Below the pieces are notes generated by a model. That model saw only the letters and a list, made by a program, of their open reading frames with translations. It ran no database searches and was not told the DNA's origin. A stretch of DNA of 64,000 nucleotides. Origin: Albula goreensis (taxonomy: Eukaryota > Chordata > Actinopteri > Albuliformes > Albulidae). Of the stretch, positions 50,118-60,730 are shown in pieces. Position 1 is the stretch's first letter. The number at the start of each line of letters is the position of its first letter. The DNA is taken from NCBI GenBank assembly GCA_022829145.1, contig CM040752.1, positions 29,786,086 through 29,850,085 of the forward strand. The letters run 5' to 3'. The position numbers were made by a program, and so were the translations under genes.

Positions 50118-52590
50118 ACATGTGAATGAATGCTTAATCCAGCCTCACTCCTGGCCTGTAAATCCACTAAAATTTGACTCCATGACCCCTCTGCCTGCAT
50201 GGGACCACTCATCATTTTTCCCAACCAAAACCCAGATTAAACCTCCACAGCAGAGGGAAAGGGCTGCTCCTTCCCCCACCCGCAGATTAAAAGCACAGTG
50301 CTGACACGCATCTGCGATGACTAAACAAAACAATTCAAGACGCAAAAGGCATGCATTTCACATTTCAACTCTGCAGCGGCAGCCAGAGTAATCCTAATCT
50401 GCAATTTCCATCTGCACACTGGCACTAATGCAGCTCCCGCAGCATGATGCATCCCCCTGTACTTTCCCATCTGCAGCAGCGTGTGACCGGTCAGCCCACA
50501 TGTGATTAAGGCACAGCTCCATGCATGAAATGTGACTGTGACATTTCGGTCAGACTGTGAAATGTCGGCGCAGAGGCGATGTGGAGAGCGCTGGAGCAGG
50601 AGTAATGAAACATTTCCCCTGGTCCACCCCCTCGTCTGTCTCTGCTTACCGCCTCAAGTTTCACGATCGATTCTCACGTTTGCTCACTGTCCACCTGCCT
50701 CCCAGCAGTGACCCAGCAGAGAAACGGAAGGAGCGCAGGGTCGTGTACCTCATGCACGTGCCTGTGCATGTATGCCACACAACGGGCAGAACCCAATTAG
50801 TTTGAAATTGAAAAATAAATAGTTTGGGGAGGATTAGTGATTTCTTATTTTTTATTTTAATCTAATAAAACATTCATAAGTATGGCAAAATTCTGAACTG
50901 GAGCAGCACAGCTGCATATACAAAGCTCTAAGATGATGAAATACATTCAAGCAGATTTGAGTGTGTTACTTCATTTTTCCACTAGATGGCAATGTAATGT
51001 AGGAAATTTGGAGCAATAGTAGCTAGTCTTTTCTTTTTATGCCTTGAAATGGCCGATACAAACGTATAACTAACAGACACTGAGCATGGCAAAAAATAAT
51101 AATCAGGCAGGTGAAATCTGACACTGTGTATTTCTCAAATAAATTCAAAAGGTGTTGCCGGCTCAGTTTAATGCACTTGAAGCTTGCAGACTTTAATTTT
51201 TGGTACTTCTCTACTGTCTTACCTTTTATTATTTCACCTGATGTGTTTCAGCACTCAGCACATTATCTGAATTATTATTGTGTAATAAAAATCTTTTGCC
51301 CTGGAAATGAATGTCTGGTAAATAAATACTCATAAAAAACAGAAACACGAATGCAGGGAGAAAAACACCTTCAACATTATAGGTGCATGTAGTGTCCTCT
51401 ATGAAGGAGAGAGCTACATGTTTAATTGGGGGATGGCAGACTCAGAGTGCTGCAGGAGGTGATGGTAATGCGCGCAGGCGGGCCTGTGTGCGCTGCTAGA
51501 GCTGCGGAGAGCGGCCAGGTGGTGAGCACACGCTCTGGGTCAGGGGAGCGGAGTTTGCCCTTGCCCACAGCGTGGTCTGACTGAGGCAGGAGACAGCAGC
51601 TCCTCCTGGGGCCGGGGGAATCCAGAGCGGAGCGGAGTGGAGCCTCTTCCCCGGTCCTGGCAGCCTCCGCCACGCCGTGCCACGCCACGCTGTACCGCTC
51701 TGTGCTGAAGGTCATGACTGCAGGAGGAGCCCTGCTGTGGATTGTTACCATTTGCCTACAGTCTGATTCCTGTTATAGGCAGTAAAAGGCAGTAAATGGT
51801 AGTGCTCTCTCTCTGTCTTTATCACTCTCACTCTGCCTCTCCTTATCACGCTCTTCCTACATATTTTTCTCACCCTCTCTCTTTCTTATTTTCTGTCTCT
51901 ACCACCCTCTCTCACAGTTTTTTGTGGCCATTATCTCTTTGACCATATACTCTACCTCTTTTGGAGATCTGTTTTACAATCCTTTTGAAATCGATGGGTC
52001 TTTTCTCTGCAAAGCATGTTTATTTCTGCGAAAACTACCTGAAACACATTTTGAGAATTCCTGCTCTTACATGAATTCAGGAGGGATTTAGTTTTAATCT
52101 CCTTAATGACCCGAAGTAGCATCACAGACAATTATCTTAATACTGACAGTGTGTTTTAATAAACACCTTGCTGGGGTTTACATGGCAGAATGTGCTCTTG
52201 CTATAATGAGCTCTTCAACTTCACAGATGGATCTTGTTAATGGCAGTTTATGCATTTCCTCTTCCTCTTATTTTTGTCTCTGCGTTTCTCAGACTAATTC
52301 ACTAACAAGCAGCTTCTTAAATGAAAAATGGTTTATGCAAAAATTAATTGGGAGGAAAAGCCATTTTATATTTGTTAGTTTGTTGTGTTCTGTTTTTGTG
52401 TGTAATTGCATGTGTATTATGGTGAGTGTTGGCTGGAGTGTGGGTGCATATGTGTGCTTCAGAAAGACTGACTGCACTGGCACTGCTCTGGCATGTGTGA
52501 ATGTTGAAAAAGAGTGTGTGGGTACATGCATGTTGACATATGGTTGCAGAAATGTGGGTTTGGGAAATGATGACCTTGTATTGGCACATT

Positions 52591-52591
<1 letters not shown>

Positions 52592-52639
<48 letters not shown>

Positions 52640-52930
52640 ATGCGTGTGCATGCATGTGTGTGCGTGCATGTGTGTCTGTGTGTATAAACGTATGTGTGTG
52701 TGTGTCTGTATGTATGCTTGTGTGCGTGCATCCGTGTATTTGTGTATGTGGGAGAATGAGCGTGTGTGTGTGTATGTGTGTGTGTACATGTTTGTATGGG
52801 TAAGTGGGACAGTGAGCGTGTGAGTGCATGTTTGTGCGTGTGTGTGTGTGCATGTGTGTGTGTGTAAATATGTGCATATTTGTATGTGTATGTGAGAAAA
52901 TTAGTGTGTGAGTGTTGAGTGTGTGTGTGT
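52592..52930. repeat. (TG)n microsatellite and degenerate TG-rich tract
   Basis: A perfect GT core at 52592-52638 is followed by about 290 bases of TG-rich sequence with tgcatg, tgtatg and gagcgtg interruptions. Long Cys/Val or His/Thr frames on both strands are artefacts of this tract. Confidence 0.93.
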
Positions 52931-53564
52931 GACAGCCTTAAGCAGATCTCTGCTCCTAGCCAGGGCCAGGTGGAGGCCATTATTCCAGGCCTGTACACCA
53001 CAGGAACTTCCTGCTGGGATCCAGGGTAACAGAGCAGACTATCAGTCCAGCACAAACTCACCCTTCTGTTCAGTCAGACCCAACACACTCCCACTGCGGA
53101 TGCTGGCTCTGCCAGACGGTGCCCACCGGCAACGTGCCGTCACATGGCCTCTCAGCATCTCCCGGGCTCTGTGATTGGCTGTAGAAACACAGACTCCACC
53201 CTCAGTGTTTATAGTCAAGGCACAAGTTCACAGGCGGAGTGATTGACAATCCAATGCCTGCAGTAGAAATGCAGGGAAAAGGCTGCTCTCTAAAGTACAT
53301 ACTGCACACATGGCGTGCTGGTTTTGCTTACTGTACGTCATCTCGCCGACCACCTCTTATGTAATGACAGGTCCCCTTCATGACTGGTTTGGCAGAGCTC
53401 AACATTTGGAGTTCAGTGCAGAGTGAATTAACACTCTTCAGGAGGTTTCGCATTGTTCAGATTCCAGCATTGCTCCCGCTCTCTATGTATTACTTCATCT
53501 GGTTCCCCGTTTGTTGTGTAATTGAAGCAGAGGGATAGAATCACCTCAAGCGTCTGGATGGGGC

Positions 53565-53587
53565 GTGTGTGTGTGTGTGTGTGTGTG
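53565..53587. repeat. (GT)n microsatellite
   Basis: A short perfect GT array. Confidence 0.92.
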
Positions 53588-54113
53588 CACATGCACGTGT
53601 GCAGGTAGGAGCATGTATACCTCATAGCTGTGAAGGTAATCTGTCTTGTCGTTTTGCCTTCCTGTGACAAATGTCCTCCTTTCTCATATGTAAGAAGGAG
53701 AGTCCCCACAGAGGCCTGCAAGCCGAGGCGCAATTCATCACCTGCAGTGTTCTCTGTGCTTTTCTCCCCTAATTGTCAGAGAGGAGCTCACCTGCTGCAG
53801 CTCATACAGAAAAGCTTGGGGCTGCATGCTCTGAGCGTGTGCTGGTACGCCTCGTGCAGGAGGGGTCTCAGCTGTGCCCAGACCTCACGCTGCGGGCATG
53901 TTGTCCTGCCAGGCCTCATGGGCATGGGTCCCAGGCGCTACACCCGCACACACACAGACACACTGCCATCCTACTGCACTGGCATCTGAATGACAACCAA
54001 CCCCCGTATGAGACTGGCTGCCCAGGTAGTGCCAAACAGCTCAGTAGCTCAGTGCCACCCACCCACCTGGTCCCTTGCCTGCATCTGTGCCACCTTTTCC
54101 CATCCTGCTTTTT

Positions 54114-54290
54114 AGTCCTTGGCCCCCTCTCTCTCCATCATGTGCTCCTCCCATTTTGGCCTTGGCCACTCCCATTTCTGTCATGTGTTCCTCCCCTGTT
54201 GATCATAGACCCCTCCTCTCTTTGTCATATGCCCCTCCCATTTGGTCCTAAGCCCCTCCTCTCTCTGTCATGTACTCCTTCCCCTGCCAC
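54114..54290 (+). repeat. Minisatellite, about 44-bp unit, 4 copies
   Basis: Four diverged copies of a pyrimidine-rich unit approximating ccttggccccctctctctcc followed by atcatgtgctcctcccattttg. The unit tatgcccctcccatttggtc near 54229 shows the repeat clearly. The open frames across it are a consequence of the repeat. Confidence 0.75.
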
Positions 54291-57054
54291 CTCCTCATTC
54301 TCTGTCTTCAGTGCCATCAGAGTACTGCAGCTGTCATACACCTTGTCTCTACCTCTGTTTTCGACATCGGTCTTCATCCTCTCTTTTTCATATTTTACCC
54401 TCTCATGCTCTTTCTGGTTCCATCTTTCATCCTCCCATTCTGTGTTTCTCTACTGGTTTGTCTCTCTCCTCCAGCTCTCCCACCCTACCTCCCTGCCTAT
54501 CATGCTGTCTCCATCTCAGCCGTTGCTGTAATCTCCCCTCTTGAGCCGTGTAATTACTGGCCATCTGGGCGACCGTGAGGAAATGAGCCTGGAACTCATT
54601 AAAATGGCCAAACTCAACCAAGGCTGTTCTGGCTTTGGGCTCAGAAAAACAGCTCAAATCACACTGCATTTTAGCGCAGGCTGTTTCCCATGGATCTGTC
54701 TTCTCTCAAACATAATTGTGAGGATTGTAATGGAGGCTGGACAGTGGAATACATGGTGACAAGCATAATTTGTAGCGGAAGGGGTAGTTAATACAGAAGG
54801 GTGTAATGATCATTACTCACAATGGAGAATGAAATGCATCGTCATGGCGATGAGCAGAATCATCACACAGGTGATGCTTGGCTGTGATGGACAGTTTATT
54901 GTGTAATGTTCATGTGACAGTGTAGTTTTCATTTGGTCTTTAGTATTTTAGCTCGACAGATATGTTGCTTATGCTTTTGATGGATGCTGTCAATTAATTT
55001 CATAAACGCTTTTTTGTCTTTAGTGCAATTCTCTGTATGAGCATTATTTGATAATGAAGAGCAATGAAGGTTATTTTAGCTGTAAGTGGTGTGGTTGGGA
55101 ACCCTGATCCAGCAGAAATGACTAACAGCTCACTCTTAAGGCCACATGATGCCACTTAGGGACACTGTTTTTACTGCGGACCACATCTAGGCTCACATGG
55201 GTAATTACAGCCCTTTGATTGTCTTTGAACTTTGAGTCCAAACCCCTTGTGAAATAAAAGAGGACTGAAATAATGAAGCAACATTTTGCAGATTTCCACC
55301 AGGATTCCTGTATGACAGCGTGCCCTTTTTCAGTTTCAACACGTTTGCCAGACTTAAGTAGAGGTCAGTCATACCGAAGCTCTTAACTGACTGTGGTGTA
55401 GTTCATTCTGTTCAGTTCTCCACTTTGTACTGGTCAATCGTCATTTTTTTTCAGAACCTGGTCTTTGTTTGTGTTTGAGTGTGCTCCTGAAATGGGAGGG
55501 GGGTGGGGATGGGGTAAGGTTAAATACTGCAAGGTCACAAACTAAGCCTAGCCGATGGAAATGAAAGAATGAAAGTGCCTGAGTTGCGCAGATACATTTC
55601 AAAGCGGCTCGAAGCGGCGCGGCGTTTCATCGGCGTGTCAGTGCCGTCTCGGCTTTCAGCTGCGCGGGGGAAAGGGCTGGGAAATCATACGCGTATGAAG
55701 CTGCAGTCAGATTGGGTGTCTGAGTAATTTGGGTGGGGGGTTGGGGGGGTGACAGGTTGGGTGTAATGTAAAGCCTCTCCCCCGAGGGACCCTCTCACTA
55801 CCCTCTCACACCTGCACTGCCCTGCCGGTTTTACAGCACCACACCCCCTCTCTGAGCTTTCCCATTTTCACTGCAGTGACCATCTCCCTCTGACTTTGGA
55901 ATGAGTGCCCTTCCACATGTCCTCCTCCGATTCACGCACCAGCCAAGCTCACCATTTTGTTCCCACAGCGCACATCTTACCAGCAGTGTGGGCTGAACCA
56001 GAAGCCGACAGTTGATTGGATAACATATTCAGAAGTGGCCACTAGAAAGTGATGAAACTTACCTGACAGAGAATTGTTTCCTCACCAGTGCAGGCCTCCA
56101 GCCTGTATCCAGTAATGGCCCTGCAGGGACTGGAACACCCTGTCGCAGGACCCACAGCTGCACATCATACACACGTCTTTACTGCCTAACACCCCATTGT
56201 ACTGGAGGTAAACTGCAGTATGGCCCTTGTGTCGGGGTGTGACGTGTGAAATAGAAAGGTCCCAAGTTTGGGTCTTTACCCACTACATCAAGTGTTGTGC
56301 TCTAAAATCCTGTACTTCAAGTGCTGTCATGATGAGGTCATTCAGCACCCTTAATTCTGTGATCATGTGACCTCCTGTGTTATCATCGGTTGTAATAGCT
56401 CTGTTGATCATGCGGTCACTGTGAGCAGCGCAGAATGGTCCCTCTCAGGACAGGACAGTGTCCAGCTTTATTAGTCTTTCAAAGGGCTGCCCATCCCCCG
56501 CTGGGTCTCAGCACAGTCTGACGAGTCTGTAATACACTGGTCCTTACCACCAGGGTGCTTCACATGATGACATTAGCATTTGCATTAATAATAAATAAAA
56601 GTGTCTTTTATATGGATTAAATATTTATGTTTTTCGGCAATTTTTTGCCCTTGCTGTGTCTCCTTGAAAATGAGAACTCGGGAAGGCCAAATATTATTTT
56701 ATTTATTTATCATTTATTTATTGATTTAAATAATTTCTAAGGTTAATTTCCATGTTTAAATGATTAAATTGTAGATCAGTCCATACTGAATCACATTTGA
56801 AAAATTGACTTCATTATACCAACCACTGATTTTTGTAAACTCTTGCACAGATGTACAATAAATTTTCTGTTCTAAACTATTAGAAAGCCCTCAACCTTTC
56901 CCCTGCAGAGAACCTGACAGATTACTGTGTGTTCCTCTGGCATTAGAATAATCCAGATTCAGAAATGTTCCCTGATAAGAATGTACAGGCTGGTCAAAAA
57001 CAGTGGAGAATGTGTCAGTGCTGTCTTCCCCCGACAAAGGGTGTGTGTCTCTAT

Positions 57055-57061
<7 letters not shown>

Positions 57062-57085
<24 letters not shown>
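57062..57085. repeat. (TG)n microsatellite
   Basis: A short TG array followed by catgcgtgcg. Confidence 0.92.
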
Positions 57086-58304
57086 CATGCGTGCGCTTGT
57101 GTGCTGGAGCTATTGCAAAGTGTGTGAGTCAGTCAACATGCCCCACAATGTTGCTGTGGTGTCTATGACGACAGCCCAGTGTCCTCCTTAACATCAGCCA
57201 GTGTCAGTGAGCTTTGAGTTCAGCCCAGCAGCCTCAATGGCCATTTTAAATCTGATTTTTTCATGACCATAGATAAAAGGAGGGACCTGTTTGGTGTGAT
57301 GTCTCTGAATAAAAACCACTCGCTCACTGGTGACCTTTCACATACTTGCTGCTGTCATGAATGACTAGTCTGCCCGAACACACCTGGAAGGATTTAAAGT
57401 GATTGTACACTTACCCTCATTTATAACTTACTCTGTGTGTCAGTGCATGAAAAACCACACCTTGGATGAAAAAATGTGGTGAAATGCATAAGGTATACAG
57501 GCATTTACGATGAAGGCTTTTTGATTTTTCAGTGATTAAGAAGTGTTCTTTAGACTTTCTGACTTTCTGTTTTGGTCTTTCTTGGAAAGTTATTTATAAC
57601 TTTCCTTTAGCACTATATTTAAATTACTTGTCTAGGAATGTATGATGCAAGCTCTTTCATCACTTTAAAGTTCTTCTTGTCTGTGATTTTAGCTTTTAGA
57701 GAAGGATAGTGTTTTTGGGAGAGAGGTGGATGATGGAAAGTATTGTTGGAAAGGGGGAGAAATAGTGTAGAACCTGACTTGACCAAGTCTCGTCCAGTTC
57801 ACCATCCACATCCAAGGTATCTTTTCAAAGGCATGACAACATTATGGCTGCACTCACAGGTGGCTCATATTTGAAGACATCTCAGGGCGTATTATAAGTG
57901 CACAGGAGACTGATATAACTTTACTGTTTTGTTTATAGGACACGTATGTCTATCTATGTATAGACAGAAACACACCACAGACCTGGAAACTAGGCCTTGC
58001 AAGTCAAATGTAGTAGCTGGTGTGAGTGGTGAGAAATAGTAAATCACACAGTTTGCAGAGAAAAGGGTAGTGAGAGAGAAAGTGTCCGTGCGAAACTGTT
58101 CTACTGTGTTAAACAGCTACACAGAGAAGCTGCAGAGGGAGAGTGAGAGCTGGGTATTAGCAGGGATGAGAAGGACGTGTGTGTGCTTGTGCACGTGTGT
58201 CTTTGTCCTTGTGTATTCAGCATGGTCCTCTTATCCCGGTCCCACTGTCTGATCTTGGCATTTTCCTGAATAGCTGGGCTTATTTGTAGTATAAAACCCA
58301 GGTG

Positions 58305-58310
<6 letters not shown>

Positions 58311-58376
<66 letters not shown>
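58311..58376. repeat. (GT)33 microsatellite
   Basis: A perfect GT array of 66 bases, among the longest uninterrupted repeats here. Confidence 0.97.
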
Positions 58377-58377
<1 letters not shown>

Positions 58378-59017
58378 TGTGTGCGTGCCCACACCTCTCC
58401 GTGTCCTGGTTGCACTGGATGTCCTCCCAGTACCCCCTGCACCCTGTCGATACCCCCAGGCAGCTGTTGGACAGATGCTTGGCTCTCAGGTCACTGGTTC
58501 TAACGCATGCTTGCAGTCCTGGCTCTCTGTGGCAGTGCTAAAGCAGAATTAAAACACAGAAATCAACCTCTGCAGTCTTTACAATGTGCAGCCACCCTGG
58601 TGGTGGAAAACAGCTTTAGGTTGTGGGAGGTTTCAGCTGGGATGGGGTTTGAAACAGGGTCTGCTCTGTGGAGCGGGGGATGGGTGGGTGCAGCATTGGG
58701 GGTGTTAGTGCGGAGGGGGCAGCTCAAGTGTGGGAAAGTTGACCCCCCACCTCCCCCAACCCCCATTTCAACTGAGAGCATTTCTGGTGCTGAGGAACGT
58801 TCCAGAGCCATGGGTCAGGGCGAAATGCGGATACGGTCCACAGCCCTCTCGTGCAGCCTCTGCATGTGCCAGAAAAGAGGACGCTTTGTCACACGGGCTC
58901 TCTGTTCCTAAATGTCATCCGCCTCGTGAAACTGGGGGCTTGTTTCAGATTAACCACTCAGAAAAGCCTAATGAAAAAGTTTTTTTTTTTTTTTTTTAAA
59001 GCTGATATCAAACTTTC

Positions 59018-59180
59018 TACACCAGGGGTTGGGAACACGTGGAGAGCCATAGGGGGGTGCAGGGTTATTGTTCCAACCCAGTACTAACAAATTTTATTCA
59101 AATAACAGCATTGATGTCGATGGGCTGTTGACTAGCTGAATCAGTTTCTGGGTTGGAACTAAAAACCCTCATGGCTATTC
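59018..59180 (+). mobile_element. Dispersed fish repeat (non-autonomous, class uncertain)
   Basis: The sequence ccaggggttgggaacacgtg, then attgttccaacccagtacta and later gctgaatcagtttctgggtt with ggaactaaaaaccc, matches the pattern of a common fish interspersed repeat ('ccaggggttgggcacccctg … cattccaacc … gaatcag … ttggaataaaaacctg'). An A/T-run (58981-58999) lies just upstream. Recognition is from memory, and the family name is not claimed. Confidence 0.5.
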
Positions 59181-60099
59181 TGAGGCCCTGTACTGATTTA
59201 TACTGTATTTGATACCCGTTTATATCTATATTTACTGCTGTCAGGCATGGATTTGATGTTGCCTGCGATCTGCCTGAACACCGTGTCAAACAGGAGGCAG
59301 TCATTATGCCAGTTCCACTCTCACAGGGACCTTTTGTGTCGCTCACTCGGGCCCTAAGCTGTGAAAGCATAAAACTGTATCTGGACATAAATTGCTGGGC
59401 TAAGCCAGAGGTGGGGACAGAATAGGTTATTTGGCTGACACCTGTATCCTGCCAGGATGGGGAGAAAAGAGGATGAACGCAAATCGGATTTGAAACTTCT
59501 CTCTTCATTTCCCAGTGAAAATGTTTCTGCGTGCTTTTTATTACAGTATCTGTTTGCACGCTGGGATCAACCGCTCTCAGTCTTTCACCAACCCCTCTGA
59601 TACCCCAAATCAGCCATGAAAGAAATGGCCTCTTTTTCATTTTTATTTATTCTCTAATTATAATTTTCGGGGCTTGGTCCCCAGCTCTGTTGCCATGTAA
59701 ATGGGGTCCTTTGAACTGTGCTGTGCTGCGGGCCCAGTGTCAGGCAGTCGTGCTCTGTCCTGTCTTTCACGGCTCTCTCTCTGACAGGACAGCTCTGCTC
59801 TGGGGGGGAATGAAGGGGGGGGCATAATTGTATGTGCATACGAAGAAGGCAGTAAGCAGCTTGTGAGCGTCATCCCGGCAGCTTTTGTAATTTCACAGTC
59901 TGGGCCCGGTCACAGATGCCAGAATGCCCCCAATATCCTGGATGAAGTATTTTAAACTGTGAAACTGAACCATCACTTAAAGCTCCCTGTCCTTCCTGCC
60001 CCCCACCCTTTAACAGAGAAGAGTCACAACTTGCTGGTGTAACCCCCACCCTGCCCCCTTTCCCCCTCTCCTCTCTCATTCCCACTGTCTCTCTTGCTC

Positions 60100-60125
60100 C
60101 CTCTCTCTCTCTCTCTCTCTCTCTC
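60100..60125. repeat. (CT)n microsatellite
   Basis: A CT array within a CT-rich tract (about 60058-60160), immediately upstream of the candidate first exon. A promoter-proximal pyrimidine tract is plausible. Confidence 0.92.
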
Positions 60126-60239
60126 ACTCACTCTCCCTCCGTTTTCACTCTCTCTCCCCCACCGTCATTTGTTTCCATGACAACCACTCGAGGCATTATT
60201 CTGGCTTGAAAACTACTTTTTTTTCCCCCCTTCTCCCCC

Positions 60240-60730
60240 GCGCGCTGCCGGGCATTGTTAGGAAGGCACTGTGGATGCCTCCACCACTGAATGAAGCCCG
60301 CGTCAGAGGAGAGAGGACAGGAGCACGTTTTTTGGGCTCTCTCTGTGTGGATATTCAGCAGGGGGGAGGAGGAGGAGGAGGAGGAGGAGGTGGTGGAGGA
60401 GCAGCAGCAGGAGGAGGAGGAGTGGGGGAGAGGAGGAGGCAGAGCAGATACCGAGCAGACCTTCAGAGTGTGACTCAGAGAGTTCCGGATGTGTGAGCCA
60501 CGCTGACTGACGGATCCCTCTCCACGTCTGCCAGCGTTCCCTCTCTGACCCTCCCTCCGCCTGTGGGACTGGACCCTCCAGCGTGTCTGAGTGTGCGAGC
60601 GTGTGTGCGTCCCTGTGTGTGTGCACGCGCGTTTGCCTGCTCCTTCCCGTCACCACCGGGATGAGAGTGGCTTAGATCTGCTCTGGGAGAGAGAAAGCGG
60701 TAGAGGCAGATGGCTGTCCGGCGTTAGCGG
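60240..60730 (+). promoter_or_regulatory. Candidate first (5' UTR) exon of an unidentified downstream gene
   Basis: This segment is GC- and CpG-rich. It starts after a CT-rich tract, includes a (GGA)n run at about 60359-60438, and ends at a consensus donor, gcgg|gtgagt (exon end 60730). Every ATG seen in it opens a frame that closes before the donor (for example ATG at 60275 to the stop at 60494-60496; ATG-AGA-GTG-GCT-TAG at 60661; ATG-GCT-GTC-CGG-CGT-TAG just before the donor). That is the pattern of a non-coding leader. Shape and composition resemble neuronal-gene leaders, but no gene can be named. It could be an alternative first exon of the gene starting near 43.0 kb. Confidence 0.45.
60359..60438 (+). 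repeat. (GGA)n trinucleotide tract
   Basis: GGA/GCA trinucleotide repeats with small interruptions, within the candidate leader exon. Depending on frame it reads poly-Glu or poly-Gly. In RNA this purine-rich run could form G-quadruplex-like structure. Confidence 0.9.

Larger units (their letters stand above)
43387..60239. other. Intron or intergenic DNA between the two candidate first exons
   Basis: 17 kb without a recognisable coding exon. It holds a 50-bp minisatellite (46811-47270), the longest CA array of the window (49603-49740), CA- and TG-rich degenerate stretches (49877-50117, 52592-52930), a 44-bp minisatellite (54114-54290), TG microsatellites, a GC-rich block (51460-51720) and a dispersed repeat (59018-59180). 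Segments at 50340-50560 and 59180-59640 look like non-coding regulatory DNA by composition only. Confidence 0.6.

Noticed and set aside
52149-53061. 224-, 177- and 200-codon Cys/Val or His/Thr-rich frames on both strands
   Set aside because: Generated by the TG-rich tract. Frames open on both strands at once are typical of dinucleotide repeats.
53773-54531. 252-codon frame resembling a multi-pass membrane protein
   Set aside because: The hydrophobic Leu/Ser/Pro product comes from a pyrimidine-rich minisatellite. No start context, splice sites or homology.
58101-58552. Repeat-containing frames around the (GT)33 array
   Set aside because: Microsatellite artefacts on both strands.
59098-59640. 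180-codon minus-strand frame
   Set aside because: It overlaps a dispersed repeat at one end and has no recognisable domain.
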